A stretch of 64,000 nt of DNA from JAWXBA01 sp048499805 (lineage in GTDB: Bacteria > Gemmatimonadota > Gemmatimonadetes > Gemmatimonadales > GWC2-71-9): assembly GCA_048499805.1 (NCBI GenBank), contig JASNZF010000008.1:1-64000 (forward strand). Direction: 5' to 3'. The stretch's first letter is position 1. Every line of letters begins with the position of its first letter. This document shows positions 7,791-19,519 of this stretch, piece after piece. The notes below the pieces were generated by a model. The model did not search any database. It saw only the letters and a program-made list of their open reading frames with translations, and was not told where the DNA came from. The position numbers were made by a program, and so were the translations under genes.

Positions 7791-8895
7791 ATGTCGGCGT
7801 TGAACGACCAACTGCTCGAGCTGAACCGCCGCTTCCTCGAACTCCGAGCGTTCCTTTGACTTGGATGCCAAGCAGGCCCGGTTGAGGAACCTGGAGGAGC
7901 AGCAGTCGGACCCGGCGTTCTGGGCCAATCCGGATCGCGCCCGGGACCTGGTGCAGGAGGTCAAGAAGCTCAAGGCCTGGGTCTCGCCGGCGGAGGGGAT
8001 CGCCAACCGGCTGCGGGACGCCGACGGGTTGGCGGAACTGCTCGAGGCCGAGCCGGATGCGGAGCTGTCGGGTGAGCTGGAGAGCGAGGTGGCGGCGGTG
8101 GGGCGGGTGCTCGAGAGCTTTGAGTTGCAGAGCATGCTCCAGGGCCCCGACGACGCCGGCGACGCGATCCTGACGATCCATCCCGGGGCCGGGGGGACCG
8201 AGTCGCAGGACTGGGCGGAGATGCTGATGCGGATGTACCGGCGCTGGGCGGAATCGCGGGGCTTCGGCGTCGCGGTGCTTGACCTCCAGGAGGGCGAGGA
8301 GGCCGGGATCAAGTCGGTCTCGCTGGAGATCACGGGCCAGTACGCCTTTGGGTTCCTCAAGGCGGAGAAGGGGGTCCACCGGCTGGTGCGGATCTCGCCG
8401 TACGACTCCCAGGCCCGGCGCCACACCTCCTTCGCGTCGGTCTTCGTCTATCCGGACATCGACGACACCATCGAGGTCGACGTGCGCGAGGAGGACATCA
8501 AGATGGACGTCTTCCGCGCCTCCGGGGCGGGCGGACAGCACGTCAACAAGACCTCCTCGGCGGTGCGCCTGACCCACCTTCCCAGCGGCATCGTGGTGAG
8601 CTGCCAGCAGGAGCGGAGCCAGGGGAAGAACCGGGCGACCGCCATGAAGATGCTCCGGGCAGCGCTGTACCAGCGGGCGTTGGAGGAGCAGGAGGCGGCC
8701 CGCGCCGTGGTGGAGTCCACCAAGACGGACAACTCGTGGGGCAACCAGATCCGGTCCTACGTCTTCCAGCCCTACACGATGGTGAACGACCACCGGACCG
8801 AGCTCAAGCTGACCGATGTCCACGCCGTGATGGAAGGGGACCTCGATCCGTTCATCCAGGCCTACCTCAAGCGCTTCGGGAGCACCGCGACATGA
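7791..8895 (+). CDS. prfB: Peptide chain release factor 2 (programmed +1 frameshift)
   Basis: RF2 releases peptides at UGA and UAA stops. Zero-frame translation starts at ATG 7791 and reads 22 codons ending RAFL, then meets an in-frame TGA at 7857. Slipping +1 at CTT TGA C continues as Asp-Leu-Asp-Ala-Lys and runs to 8895. The joined product is about 367 residues, the usual RF2 length. The GGQ hydrolysis motif is in RASGAGGQHVNKTSSAVRLT; the PGAGGTESQDWAEMLMRMY block is also typical. The TTG at 7861 is not a true start. The stop overlaps the lysS start (ATGA). Confidence 0.95.
7854..7860 (+). promoter_or_regulatory. prfB autoregulatory frameshift site CTTTGAC
   Basis: The slip codon CTT, the in-frame TGA and the following C match the classical RF2 recoding site. 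When RF2 is scarce, ribosomes pause at TGA and shift +1. The usual strong internal Shine-Dalgarno stimulator (AGGGGG in E. coli) is weak here: only GAG within CGAGCG at 7845-7850. Confidence 0.9.
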
Positions 8896-10403
8896 CCGAT
8901 TCCACCGACCGGAGCCACGTGGAGCAGGCCCGCCGCGAGACCCGGGCCGCCATCGAGGCGATGGGAGTGAATCCCTTCGCGTACCGGTTCGACCGAACCC
9001 ACACCGCCGCGGAGGCGCTGGCCGCCTATGACGACGCGATGGGCGAGGACGGCCCGATCGTCTCCCTCGCGGGGCGGCTCAGTGCGATCCGGACCCAGGG
9101 CAAGACCAGCTTTGCCCACCTCGAGGATGCCAGTGGCCGGATCCAGCTGTACCTGAAGCAGGACTTCCTGGCCGGGGAGTACGACCTGGTCCGGCAGCTC
9201 GACCTTGACGACTTCGTCGGCGCCACCGGGACCCTGTTCCGGACCCGGACCGGCGAGGTGACGGTGCGGGTGATGGCGATCTCGTTGCTGGCCAAGTCGC
9301 TGCGACCGCTGCCGCGCGGCAAGGTGCAGCAGACCGACGAGGGCACCGTCACCTATGGGGGCCTCCAGGATCCCGAGGTGCGCTATCGGCAGCGCTACGC
9401 CGACCTCGCGGTGCACCCGGAGGTGCGGCGGGTGTTCGAGGTGCGCGCCCAGGCGATCCGCTGGATCCGGCGCTTCATGGATGAGCGCGGGTTCCTCGAA
9501 GTGGAGACCCCGGTGCTCCAGCCGCTGTACGGCGGGGCCTCGGCCCGGCCGTTCATCACCCACCACAACGCACTCGACATGCCGCTCTACCTGCGGATCG
9601 CCGACGAGCTCTACCTCAAGCGGCTGATCGTCGGGGGCTTCGAGCGGGTCTACGAGATCGGGCACGACTTCCGCAACGAGGGGATGGACCGGAGCCATAA
9701 CCCCGAGTTCACCATGCTCGAGTGCTACCAGGCCTACGCCGACTACACCGACATGATGGAACTGGTGGAGTCGATGCTCAGCGGCCTGGCGCGGGAGCTC
9801 ACCGGGGGGCCCGGCGTCACCTTGGGCGAGACGACGATCGACTTCACCCCACCCTGGCCCCGGGTGTCGTTCGTGGAGGGAGTCCGCGAGCACGCCGGCA
9901 TCGACCTGCACACCGCCACCGACGAGCAGATGCGCGCCCGGCTGGTGGCCCACGGCATGCCCCGCGAGGCCGCCGCGGAGCTCTCGGGCGCGCGCCTCAT
10001 GGACGAGCTGTTCAAGGAATTCCTCGAGCCGCAGCTGGTCCAGCCGACCTTCGTGGTCGACTATCCCAAGCCGCTCTCGCCGCTGGCCAAGGTCCATCGC
10101 GACGATCCCCGGCTCACCGAACGGTTCGAGCTGTTCATCAACGGCCGGGAGCTGGCCAACGCCTTCTCGGAGCTCAACGACCCCGACGACCAGCGGGCCC
10201 GGTTCGCCGACCAGGCCCAGCAGCGGGCCGCCGGCAACGACGAGGCCCAGCCGCTGGACGAGGACTACCTCCGGGCCCTCGAGTACGGCATGCCGCCCAC
10301 CGGCGGGATGGGCCTGGGGATCGACCGGCTCATGATGATCCTCACCGGCCAGCCCTCGATCCGGGACGTGATCCTCTTTCCCGCGATGCGGCCCGAGGCC
10401 TGA
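8892..10403 (+). CDS. lysS: Lysyl-tRNA synthetase, class II
   Basis: LysS charges tRNA-Lys. The 503-residue protein has an N-terminal OB-fold anticodon-binding domain (about residues 55-160, VSLAGRLSAIRTQGKTSFAH) and a class II catalytic core. Motif 1 is around RFMDERGFLEVETPVLQPLY, motif 2 is FRNEGMDRSHNPEFTMLE (about residues 260-277), and motif 3 is GMGLGIDRLMMILT near the C-terminus. The ATG at 8892 overlaps the prfB stop, and the stop shares one base with the next start (TGATG). The prfB-lysS neighbourhood is common in bacteria. Confidence 0.96.
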   Translation: MTDSTDRSHVEQARRETRAAIEAMGVNPFAYRFDRTHTAAEALAAYDDAMGEDGPIVSLAGRLSAIRTQGKTSFAHLEDASGRIQLYLKQDFLAGEYDLVRQLDLDDFVGATGTLFRTRTGEVTVRVMAISLLAKSLRPLPRGKVQQTDEGTVTYGGLQDPEVRYRQRYADLAVHPEVRRVFEVRAQAIRWIRRFMDERGFLEVETPVLQPLYGGASARPFITHHNALDMPLYLRIADELYLKRLIVGGFERVYEIGHDFRNEGMDRSHNPEFTMLECYQAYADYTDMMELVESMLSGLARELTGGPGVTLGETTIDFTPPWPRVSFVEGVREHAGIDLHTATDEQMRARLVAHGMPREAAAELSGARLMDELFKEFLEPQLVQPTFVVDYPKPLSPLAKVHRDDPRLTERFELFINGRELANAFSELNDPDDQRARFADQAQQRAAGNDEAQPLDEDYLRALEYGMPPTGGMGLGIDRLMMILTGQPSIRDVILFPAMRPEA

Positions 10404-11674
10404 TGCCCGGTCCCCGGCGCTGGCCGTCGCCGCTGGAGCGGCGGATCGCCCTGCGCTACCTGCGCGGGCGACGGGGCGCCCGCACCCCGTCGCTCAACAC
10501 CGTCATCGCGATCGGCGGCATCGCCATCGGGGTGGCGGCGCTGCTGGTCGTGCTCGGGGTCATGAACGGGCTCCGCGACGACCTCCGCGACCGGATCCTG
10601 GTCGGCAATCCACACCTCCGGGTGCTGACCTACGGCAACAGCCTGCGGATGGACGACTGGCGCGGTCCCCTCGAGGTGGTCCGGGCCGATCCCGAGGTGG
10701 TTGCGGCAGCGCCCGAGGTGCTCACCAAGTCGATGATCTTCCTCGATCCCGACTATCCCGCCGCGGTGGACATCGTGGGCGTGGATCCCGACACCGGCAC
10801 CGCCGCGGTCACCAGCATCGCGCAGCACCTCACCAGCGGCGACCTGACCTTCCAGACCACCCGGGACAGCGTCGATGGGGGGGTGATCCTGGGCTACCGC
10901 CTGGCCCAGCGCCTCTCGGTCTTTCCGGGCGACCTGGTCACCTTCGCCACCGTCACCTCGGTGATGCCCAATCGCGCCACCGGCACGATCACGCCGCGGT
11001 TCCTCCGCTACGAGGTGGTGGGGCTCTTCGACACCGGGATGTTCCAGTACGACGATGGCTTTGCCCTGGTCGCCCTGGCCAACGCCCAGGCCTTTGCCGG
11101 GCTGGGCGACGCGGTCACCGGGCTCACCATCCGGGTCCGGGATCCGTGGCGCGCCCCGGAGATCGGGGTCCGGATCCAAGACCAGCTCGGCTACCCGTAT
11201 CGCACCTACGACTGGCAGGCCCAGAACGCCGGCCTCCTGAGCGCCCTCAAGCTCGAGAAACTCGGGATGGGGGTCATCATCCTGCTGATCATGCTGGTGG
11301 CATCGTTCAACATCGTCGGCACCCTCACCATGGTGGTCACCGACCGGACCCGGGAGATCGGGATCCTGGGCGCCATGGGACTCGATCCCCGGGCGATCCA
11401 CCGGATTTTCCTGACCCAGGGCGCCATCATGGGGGCGATCGGTACCTCGATCGGCCTGCTGGTGGGGCTGAGCCTGGGGTTCCTGATCGACTGGTCCGGA
11501 CTGATCCGGATCGATCCCGCGGTGTACTTCATCGACCGGCTGCCGGTCCACATGGAACTGCTCGATGTCCTGGTGGTGATCGCCGTGAGCCTCGGCGTCG
11601 CCCTCCTCGCCACCCTCCCCCCGTCCCGCGGGGCGTCCCGCCTGCCGCCGGTGGAAGCGATCCGGCACGAATGA
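10403..11674 (+). CDS. LolC/LolE-family lipoprotein-releasing permease
   Basis: A 423-residue inner-membrane permease that, with LolD, extracts lipoproteins destined for the outer membrane. It has the LolC/E N-terminus (RIALRYLRGRRGARTPSLN), a first membrane helix at residues 33-55 (VIAIGGIAIGVAALLVVLGV), a large periplasmic MacB-like domain (about 60-280), and three C-terminal helices of the FtsX type (about residues 285-410) with DRTREIGILGAMGLDP. Only one LolC/E-type gene is present, so the transporter may be a homodimer as in other lineages with a single subunit. It overlaps lysS by 1 nt and lolD by 4 nt. Confidence 0.9.
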   Translation: MPGPRRWPSPLERRIALRYLRGRRGARTPSLNTVIAIGGIAIGVAALLVVLGVMNGLRDDLRDRILVGNPHLRVLTYGNSLRMDDWRGPLEVVRADPEVVAAAPEVLTKSMIFLDPDYPAAVDIVGVDPDTGTAAVTSIAQHLTSGDLTFQTTRDSVDGGVILGYRLAQRLSVFPGDLVTFATVTSVMPNRATGTITPRFLRYEVVGLFDTGMFQYDDGFALVALANAQAFAGLGDAVTGLTIRVRDPWRAPEIGVRIQDQLGYPYRTYDWQAQNAGLLSALKLEKLGMGVIILLIMLVASFNIVGTLTMVVTDRTREIGILGAMGLDPRAIHRIFLTQGAIMGAIGTSIGLLVGLSLGFLIDWSGLIRIDPAVYFIDRLPVHMELLDVLVVIAVSLGVALLATLPPSRGASRLPPVEAIRHE

Positions 11675-12372
11675 CCCCGGTCCTGGAGGCGCGCGACCTG
11701 CGCAAGGTGTATCGGGGCGGGGACGGACGCCCGATCGAGGTGCTCGCCGGCGTGAATCTCGACGTGGCTCGGGGTGAGTTTGTGGCCATCGTGGGCGAGA
11801 GCGGCAGCGGCAAGAGCACCCTGCTCCACCTGCTCGGCGGGCTCGACCAGCCCACCGGCGGAACCGTGGCACTCGGCGGCCGGATGTACCACACCCTGGA
11901 GCCCTCCGGCCTTGCCATGCTGCGCAACCAGTCGGTGGGGTTCGTCTTTCAGTTCCACCACCTGCTCCGGGACTTCACGGCCCTGGAAAACGTGATGATC
12001 CCGATGCAGATCGCCGGCCAGGCCCAGCAGGACGCTCGGCTCCGGGCCGAGGCGCTCCTCGGTGGGGTCGGGTTGTCGGGACGGCTGCATCACCGTCCCA
12101 ACGCCCTCTCCGGCGGCGAGCAGCAGCGGGTGGCGGTGGCCCGTGCGCTGGCCACCCAGCCCGAGGTGGTGCTCGCCGATGAACCGAGCGGCAACCTCGA
12201 TCGCCCCACCGCGGAACGCCTGCACGAGCTGTTCGGCTCGCTGGCGGGCGAGTTCCAGACGGCGCTGGTCGTCGTGACCCACAACCCGTCGCTGGCGGAC
12301 CGCGCCGACCGGGTCCTGGCGATGCGGGATGGCGTCCTGGTGCCCAGCGATGGCCCCGGAGGAACCCCGTGA
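11671..12372 (+). CDS. lolD: Lipoprotein-releasing ABC transporter ATPase LolD
   Basis: A 233-residue ABC ATPase that powers the preceding permease. It has Walker A GESGSGKST (about residues 39-47), the Q-loop FVFQFHHLLRDFTALENVM, signature LSGGEQQRVAVARAL, Walker B VVLADEPSGNLD, and the H-loop VVVTHNPSLADRADRV. The FQFHHLLRDFTALENV segment is characteristic of LolD/MacB-type ATPases. ATG at 11671 overlaps the permease stop, and its own stop overlaps the GTG of mcsA. Confidence 0.93.
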   Translation: MTPVLEARDLRKVYRGGDGRPIEVLAGVNLDVARGEFVAIVGESGSGKSTLLHLLGGLDQPTGGTVALGGRMYHTLEPSGLAMLRNQSVGFVFQFHHLLRDFTALENVMIPMQIAGQAQQDARLRAEALLGGVGLSGRLHHRPNALSGGEQQRVAVARALATQPEVVLADEPSGNLDRPTAERLHELFGSLAGEFQTALVVVTHNPSLADRADRVLAMRDGVLVPSDGPGGTP

Positions 12373-12869
12373 GCGCCATGTGCAGCCAGTGCCACGAGCG
12401 GGAGGCGGTCGTCCGCCTGACCCAGGTCCAGGAGGACCAGGTGGTCACCCTGCGACTGTGCGAGCGCTGCGCCGCCGAGCGCGGGGTGGATACCGGCGTC
12501 GGGCAGGAGGCGACGCCGCTCGGTGGCTTCCTCGCCGCCCTGGGTGGGGTGCTGGATGCCGAGGCGCCCGGTCCCGAGACCAGCTGTCCGGGGTGTGGCG
12601 CCACGGTGGACGATTTCCGGGCCACCGGGCGGCTGGGGTGCGCCGCCTGCTGGGACGCCTTTGCCAGCAGCCTCGTCCCGCTGGTGCGTCGGTTGCACGG
12701 CTCCACGCATCATGCCGGGGTGGGCTACCATCCTCCGGGGATCACCGCGAGTGGGCCCGAGTCCGAGCGCCGGCGGCTGGCGGAGCAACTGGAGCTTGCC
12801 ATCGCGACCGAGAACTTCGAGCTCGCGGCCGAGCTCCGGGACCGACTCCGTCGGGTGGACCATGATTGA
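12369..12869 (+). CDS. mcsA: McsA, zinc-finger activator of the protein arginine kinase
   Basis: McsA stimulates the McsB arginine kinase and helps deliver substrates to ClpC. The 166-residue protein has four CxxC motifs in two pairs: CSQC and CERC near residues 5 and 35, CPGC and CAAC near residues 75 and 95. The C-terminus is a UVR-type helical hairpin (AIATENFELAAELRDRLRRV). This is the standard McsA layout. The GTG at 12369 couples it to lolD; an ATG three codons later is possible. It overlaps mcsB by 8 nt. No ctsR precedes it, unlike in Firmicutes. Confidence 0.9.
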   Translation: MSAMCSQCHEREAVVRLTQVQEDQVVTLRLCERCAAERGVDTGVGQEATPLGGFLAALGGVLDAEAPGPETSCPGCGATVDDFRATGRLGCAACWDAFASSLVPLVRRLHGSTHHAGVGYHPPGITASGPESERRRLAEQLELAIATENFELAAELRDRLRRVDHD

Positions 12870-13944
12870 CCTTGCCCTGTTGCCCGATGGTGGCCTGGGC
12901 TGGCTGGATGGCAGCGGCCCGGAGAGCCGCCTGGTGCTCTCCACCCGGATCCGACTGGCCCGGAACCTGGCGGCCTTCCGGTTCGCCACCCGGGCGACCG
13001 AGGCGGAGCGCGAGGCCATCCTGGCCGAGGTGGAGGCGGCGGCCGGGGCCTCGGTGACCCTCCGTCGGGCTATGACCTTCCGGCTCGACGGCCTGCCGAG
13101 CCTCGACCGGCAGTTGCTCCACGAGCGGCACCTGGTGAGCAAGGAACTGGCGGCGCCCGAGCCCGGTGCGGTGCCCCGGAAGGGGTCGGCGGTGCTGCTG
13201 GGACCGGATGTCGGGGCGATGGTCAACGAGGAGGATCACCTGCGCCTCCAGGGCCTGGCTTCGGGGCTGGCTTTGGAGGCCGCCTATGCGGCCGTGAGGC
13301 GCGCCGACGTTGAGCTGGGGCAGCAAATTGCCTTCGCTTTTCACCCCCAGTTTGGTTACCTTACCAGTTGCCCGACGAACGTCGGCACTGGGCTCCGGGC
13401 CTCGATTCTGATCCACCTTCCGGGGTTGGTGCTGACCAAGGAAATCCACCGGGTGCTGCAGGGGTTGGGGCAGGTGGGGCTGACCTACCGGGGGCTCTAC
13501 GGCGAGGGCAGCGAGGTGGTGGGCAATTTCTTCCAACTGTCGAACCAGACGACCCTGGGACAGTCGGAGGGCGAGTTGCTGGACCACCTGGGCCGGATGG
13601 TTGGCCAGGTGATCGGGCATGAAGAAAAGGCCCGGCAGATCCTACTCCGCGACGCGCCGAGCATCCTGGAGGACAAGGTCTGGCGGGCCTTTGGGTTGCT
13701 GCGCCACGCCCGTGCCCTGGGGTTCGAGGAGGCGATGAACCTCCTGAGCGGCGTTCGCCTCGGTGTGGGGCTCGGGCTGGTCCCGGACGTCGGTATGTAT
13801 ACGGTGAACCGGCTGCTGATCGAAACGCAGCCGGCCCATGTCCTGGCCATGGCCGGTGGAGTGGTGGACGAAGCGGAGCTCCCGGTGCGCCGGGCGCGTC
13901 ATGTCAGATCGATTCTCGAAGCGGAGGCCGGCCGTCGTGGCTAG
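12862..13944 (+). CDS. mcsB: Protein arginine kinase McsB
   Basis: McsB phosphorylates arginine side chains and marks proteins for ClpC-dependent degradation. The 360-residue phosphagen-kinase-type protein shows LVLSTRIRLARNLAAFRF (ATP-binding arginines, about residues 24-41), NEEDHLRLQ (acidic catalytic loop, about residue 120), and TSCPTNVGTGLRASILIHLP (about residues 170-190, with the conserved Cys). The length is normal. It overlaps mcsA by 8 nt and is 42 nt before clpC. The kinase, activator and unfoldase therefore form a complete module here. Confidence 0.95.
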   Translation: MIDLALLPDGGLGWLDGSGPESRLVLSTRIRLARNLAAFRFATRATEAEREAILAEVEAAAGASVTLRRAMTFRLDGLPSLDRQLLHERHLVSKELAAPEPGAVPRKGSAVLLGPDVGAMVNEEDHLRLQGLASGLALEAAYAAVRRADVELGQQIAFAFHPQFGYLTSCPTNVGTGLRASILIHLPGLVLTKEIHRVLQGLGQVGLTYRGLYGEGSEVVGNFFQLSNQTTLGQSEGELLDHLGRMVGQVIGHEEKARQILLRDAPSILEDKVWRAFGLLRHARALGFEEAMNLLSGVRLGVGLGLVPDVGMYTVNRLLIETQPAHVLAMAGGVVDEAELPVRRARHVRSILEAEAGRRG

Positions 13945-13986
13945 GTCCAAGCCGCGATTCCCGAGGCTGGTCGGGGTGAACCTGCG

Positions 13987-16461
<2,475 letters not shown>

Positions 16462-16466
16462 CGCCG

Positions 16467-18905
16467 GTGCAGCGCGCCGCTCCATCGGGAGGACGGCACG
16501 GCCGGGCCACGCGCGTGGCCCTTCGGTTCCGGCAGGCCGCCGCTGGGCTGGCGGTCGCCGTCTGCTGCGGTGCCGCCACCGCCGCCGCGCAGGGCACCCC
16601 GGTCCCCATCACCCTCGACAGCATCGCCGTGACCGGCAATGCCCGCAACACTGCCAACGCGGTGATCGCGGCCTCCGGCCTGGTGCTCAACCAGCAGGTC
16701 AACTACCGGCAGGTCCAGCGGGCCATCCAGGCGCTCTTTGCCACCGGCCAGTTCGACGACATCAGCGTCGCCCAGGAGAACGTGGACGGGCGCACCGTGC
16801 TGGTCTTCGCCGTGAAGGAACGGCCGCTGCTCGAGCAGTGGGTCATCCGCGGCGCCGAGCAGATCGATCCCAATACGGTCCGCGGCCGGGTCTCGGTCCC
16901 GATCGGGCGCCCGGTCGACCGGGCGGCGCTGGCCCGCGCCCGGTATGCCATCGATTCGCTCTACAAGCGGCGCGGCTACTACGCCGCCGAGGTCCGGCTG
17001 GTGGAGAACCCGGGGGCCAACGACGCGGTCCGGGTGACCTTCGACATCTCGGAAGGCAACCGGGTCGTCATCAGCCAGGTCCGGATCGAGGGCAATGCGG
17101 CGTTCCCGGACGCCGACGTGGTCGCGGCGATGGCGAGCCAGCCCGAGGGGTTCTGGTGGTACCGCCGCGGGACCTATGCCGAGGAGCAGGTCGAGGAGGA
17201 CGCCCGCGAGCGCCTGCCGGCCTGGTACGCGGCGCGCGGCTACATCGACTTCCGGGTCACCGGCGACTCCCTGGTCGCGGACACGACCCCGGGCAAGGCG
17301 ATCCTGGTCCTGACCGTGGACGAGGGCCCCCGGTACCATGTCGGGAATTTCGCGCTCAGCGGCAACCGGCGCTTCTCGCTGGCCGAGATCGGGAACAACT
17401 TCCCGTTCGGCGGGGTGGCCGCCGCCACGGATGGCCAGACCACCGGCGCGCCGTTCGACCGGGGCGCCTGGGAGGCGGCCACCGCGGCGGTGCAGGAGCT
17501 CTACGCCAACACCGGCTACATCTACGCCTCGGTGGAGCCCGAGGAGGTCCGCCGCACGGGGGCCGATGGCGAGCCGGTGGTGGACCTCCGCTGGAACATC
17601 ATCGAGGGCCAGCCGGCCATCATCAACCGGATCATCATCCTGGGCAACGACATCACCCATGAGCGGGTGATCCGCGAGGCGATCGTGCTCATCCCCGGCC
17701 AGGTCTTCAGCCGGGCCGGGTTCATCGACTCCTACCGCCGCGTGGCCAACCTCGGCTTCTTCGAGGAACCGATGCCGGTCCCCTCGGTCGAGCCGACCGA
17801 GAACGGGGTGGACGTCGACCTGGTCTTCCGGGTGGTGGAACGGCGCACCGGCAACATCAACTTCGGCGCGTCGCTGGGGCAGGGCACCGGCGTCGGCGGC
17901 TTTCTCGGGCTCGAGGAGCCCAACCTGTTCGGGCGTGCCAAGCAGGGCCGGCTCCAGTGGCAGTTCGGCCGCAACATCAACGACTTCAACCTGACCTACT
18001 CGGACCCAGCGATCCGCGAGGGCCGGATCTCGGGAACCATCACCCTGTTCAATTCCCGGCAGCGGTTCACCGTCGGCGACCTGGGCCGGCGGCGGCAGCA
18101 GGGCGGCCAGCTGCAGTTTGGCTTTCCGCTCTTCGGCTCCCGCTACACCCGCTTCTACGCCGGCTACGGCTACCAGCGGATCCGGTACACCGAAGGGTCC
18201 GAGGACCTCCGGGCCCAGTTCACCTGCAACAACTGCGTCCGCTCCTCCGTCACCACCTCGCTGGCCCGGGACACCCGCCAGGGGCTCCCGTTCCCGATCG
18301 CCGGTTCCTCGGCACGGATCAACGTCGAGGTCAACGGCGGGCTGCTCGGCGGGACCGGGGACTACCAGAAGCTTGACCTCGAGGGACGCTGGTACACGCC
18401 CGTCGGGCGGATCGGTGGGAGCGGCGACTTCGGCGGGGGCGCCACGGCGGTCCTGGGCTTCACCGCCAAGAGCGGCTTCATCGTGGGCGACGCCGGTCCC
18501 TTCTTCACCGAGCTCTACTCCCTGGGCGGGGTGCAGTTCGGCATCCCGCTGCGCGGCTACGAGGAGTTCTCGATCACCCCCGATGGGTTCGACCCGAATG
18601 CCGGGGGCAGCGCCGCGAGTCCCTCCGCGTTCGGCAAGGCGTACGCCGCCTTCACCGCCGAGCTGGGCCTGCGTGTGAGCCAGACACTGTACGCAAACGT
18701 CTTTACCGATGCAGGCAACGTCTATCGGCGCGCCCGGCAGTACAATCCCTCCCGGCTGTTCCGGAGTTTCGGGTTCGGGGTTGCGCTGGTCTCGCCGCTG
18801 GGTCCGCTCGGCGTCGACGTGGGATACGGCCTGGACAAGGTGGACGGCTTTGGGCGGCCAGCCCCGGGCTGGCAGATGCACTTCCGGTTGGGCAACTTCT
18901 TCTGA
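16467..18905 (+). CDS. bamA: Outer membrane protein assembly factor BamA
   Basis: BamA inserts beta-barrel proteins into the outer membrane. The protein is about 812 residues: a signal peptide (FRQAAAGLAVAVCCGAATAA), five POTRA-like units over residues 40-420 (for example TLDSIAVTGNARNTANAVIA and YHVGNFALSGNRRFSLAEI), and a C-terminal barrel ending in Phe (HFRLGNFF). Barrel signatures LGLEEPNLFGRAKQG and VSPLGPLGVDVGYGLDK are present. The start is uncertain: GTG 16467 is close to the clpC stop, while GTG 16515 sits right at the signal peptide. The neighbouring skp and lpxD follow the common bamA-skp-lpxD order. Confidence 0.95.
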   Translation: MQRAAPSGGRHGRATRVALRFRQAAAGLAVAVCCGAATAAAQGTPVPITLDSIAVTGNARNTANAVIAASGLVLNQQVNYRQVQRAIQALFATGQFDDISVAQENVDGRTVLVFAVKERPLLEQWVIRGAEQIDPNTVRGRVSVPIGRPVDRAALARARYAIDSLYKRRGYYAAEVRLVENPGANDAVRVTFDISEGNRVVISQVRIEGNAAFPDADVVAAMASQPEGFWWYRRGTYAEEQVEEDARERLPAWYAARGYIDFRVTGDSLVADTTPGKAILVLTVDEGPRYHVGNFALSGNRRFSLAEIGNNFPFGGVAAATDGQTTGAPFDRGAWEAATAAVQELYANTGYIYASVEPEEVRRTGADGEPVVDLRWNIIEGQPAIINRIIILGNDITHERVIREAIVLIPGQVFSRAGFIDSYRRVANLGFFEEPMPVPSVEPTENGVDVDLVFRVVERRTGNINFGASLGQGTGVGGFLGLEEPNLFGRAKQGRLQWQFGRNINDFNLTYSDPAIREGRISGTITLFNSRQRFTVGDLGRRRQQGGQLQFGFPLFGSRYTRFYAGYGYQRIRYTEGSEDLRAQFTCNNCVRSSVTTSLARDTRQGLPFPIAGSSARINVEVNGGLLGGTGDYQKLDLEGRWYTPVGRIGGSGDFGGGATAVLGFTAKSGFIVGDAGPFFTELYSLGGVQFGIPLRGYEEFSITPDGFDPNAGGSAASPSAFGKAYAAFTAELGLRVSQTLYANVFTDAGNVYRRARQYNPSRLFRSFGFGVALVSPLGPLGVDVGYGLDKVDGFGRPAPGWQMHFRLGNFF

Positions 18906-18954
18906 GGCGCGGCCACGACGGGCGGCGCACGATCACCCTGGTGAGGAGATGGAC

Positions 18955-19515
18955 ATGAAGGGTCTTTCCGTTGTACTGGCCACCCTGTTGGTGGGTGCCC
19001 TGACCGCTGGCGCGCCGACGGCGAGCGCCCAGGGGGCGCCCGCTGCCGCGACCCCGACGCGGATCGCGTTCGTGAACGTCGGCGTGGCGCTCCGGGCGAT
19101 GCCCGGTTGGGCCCAGGCCGAGAGCCTGTTCGTGAAGGAGCGCGACGCCGCCGGGCGGGAGCTGCAGTCGCTGCAGGCCGCCTTGGATTCGGCGGGCAAT
19201 GCCTTCCAGCAGCAGTCGCCGATGCTGTCGCCCACGAACCGGACGGCCCGCCAGCGCGAGCTCGCCCAACAGGAGGAGCGGCTCCAGACCCGCTACAACG
19301 AGATCCAGCAGGCGATGGGGCAGCGCGAGCAGGAGCTGCTCAGCCCGATGCAGGAACGCCTGACCGCGATCATTGACGGCATCCGGGCGGAAGGCACCTA
19401 CGCCGTGATCTTTGACATCGGCGCGCAGACATCCGGGATGGTGGTGTCGATGGACCGAAGTCTGGACATCACCGCACGCGTCCTGCAACGCATCGCCCAG
19501 TCGCCCGAAGAGTAG
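18955..19515 (+). CDS. skp: OmpH/Skp-family periplasmic chaperone
   Basis: Skp holds unfolded outer-membrane proteins on their way to BamA. The 186-residue protein has a signal peptide (residues 1-23, ending ASAQ), the short beta start TRIAFVNVGVALRAMPGW, a long charged coiled-coil arm (about residues 55-140) and a C-terminal strand region (YAVIFDIGAQTSGMVVSMD) closing the barrel base. ATG 18955 is preferred over 18949 because GAGGAG then has a 6-nt spacing. It is 49 nt after bamA and 4 nt before lpxD. Confidence 0.9.
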   Translation: MKGLSVVLATLLVGALTAGAPTASAQGAPAAATPTRIAFVNVGVALRAMPGWAQAESLFVKERDAAGRELQSLQAALDSAGNAFQQQSPMLSPTNRTARQRELAQQEERLQTRYNEIQQAMGQREQELLSPMQERLTAIIDGIRAEGTYAVIFDIGAQTSGMVVSMDRSLDITARVLQRIAQSPEE

Positions 19516-19519
19516 CCGG

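Noticed and set aside
7861..8895. prfB as a gene starting at TTG 7861, or as a broken gene
   Set aside because: The upstream 22 codons and the CTTTGAC site match programmed frameshifting exactly, so neither a TTG start nor a disabling mutation is needed.
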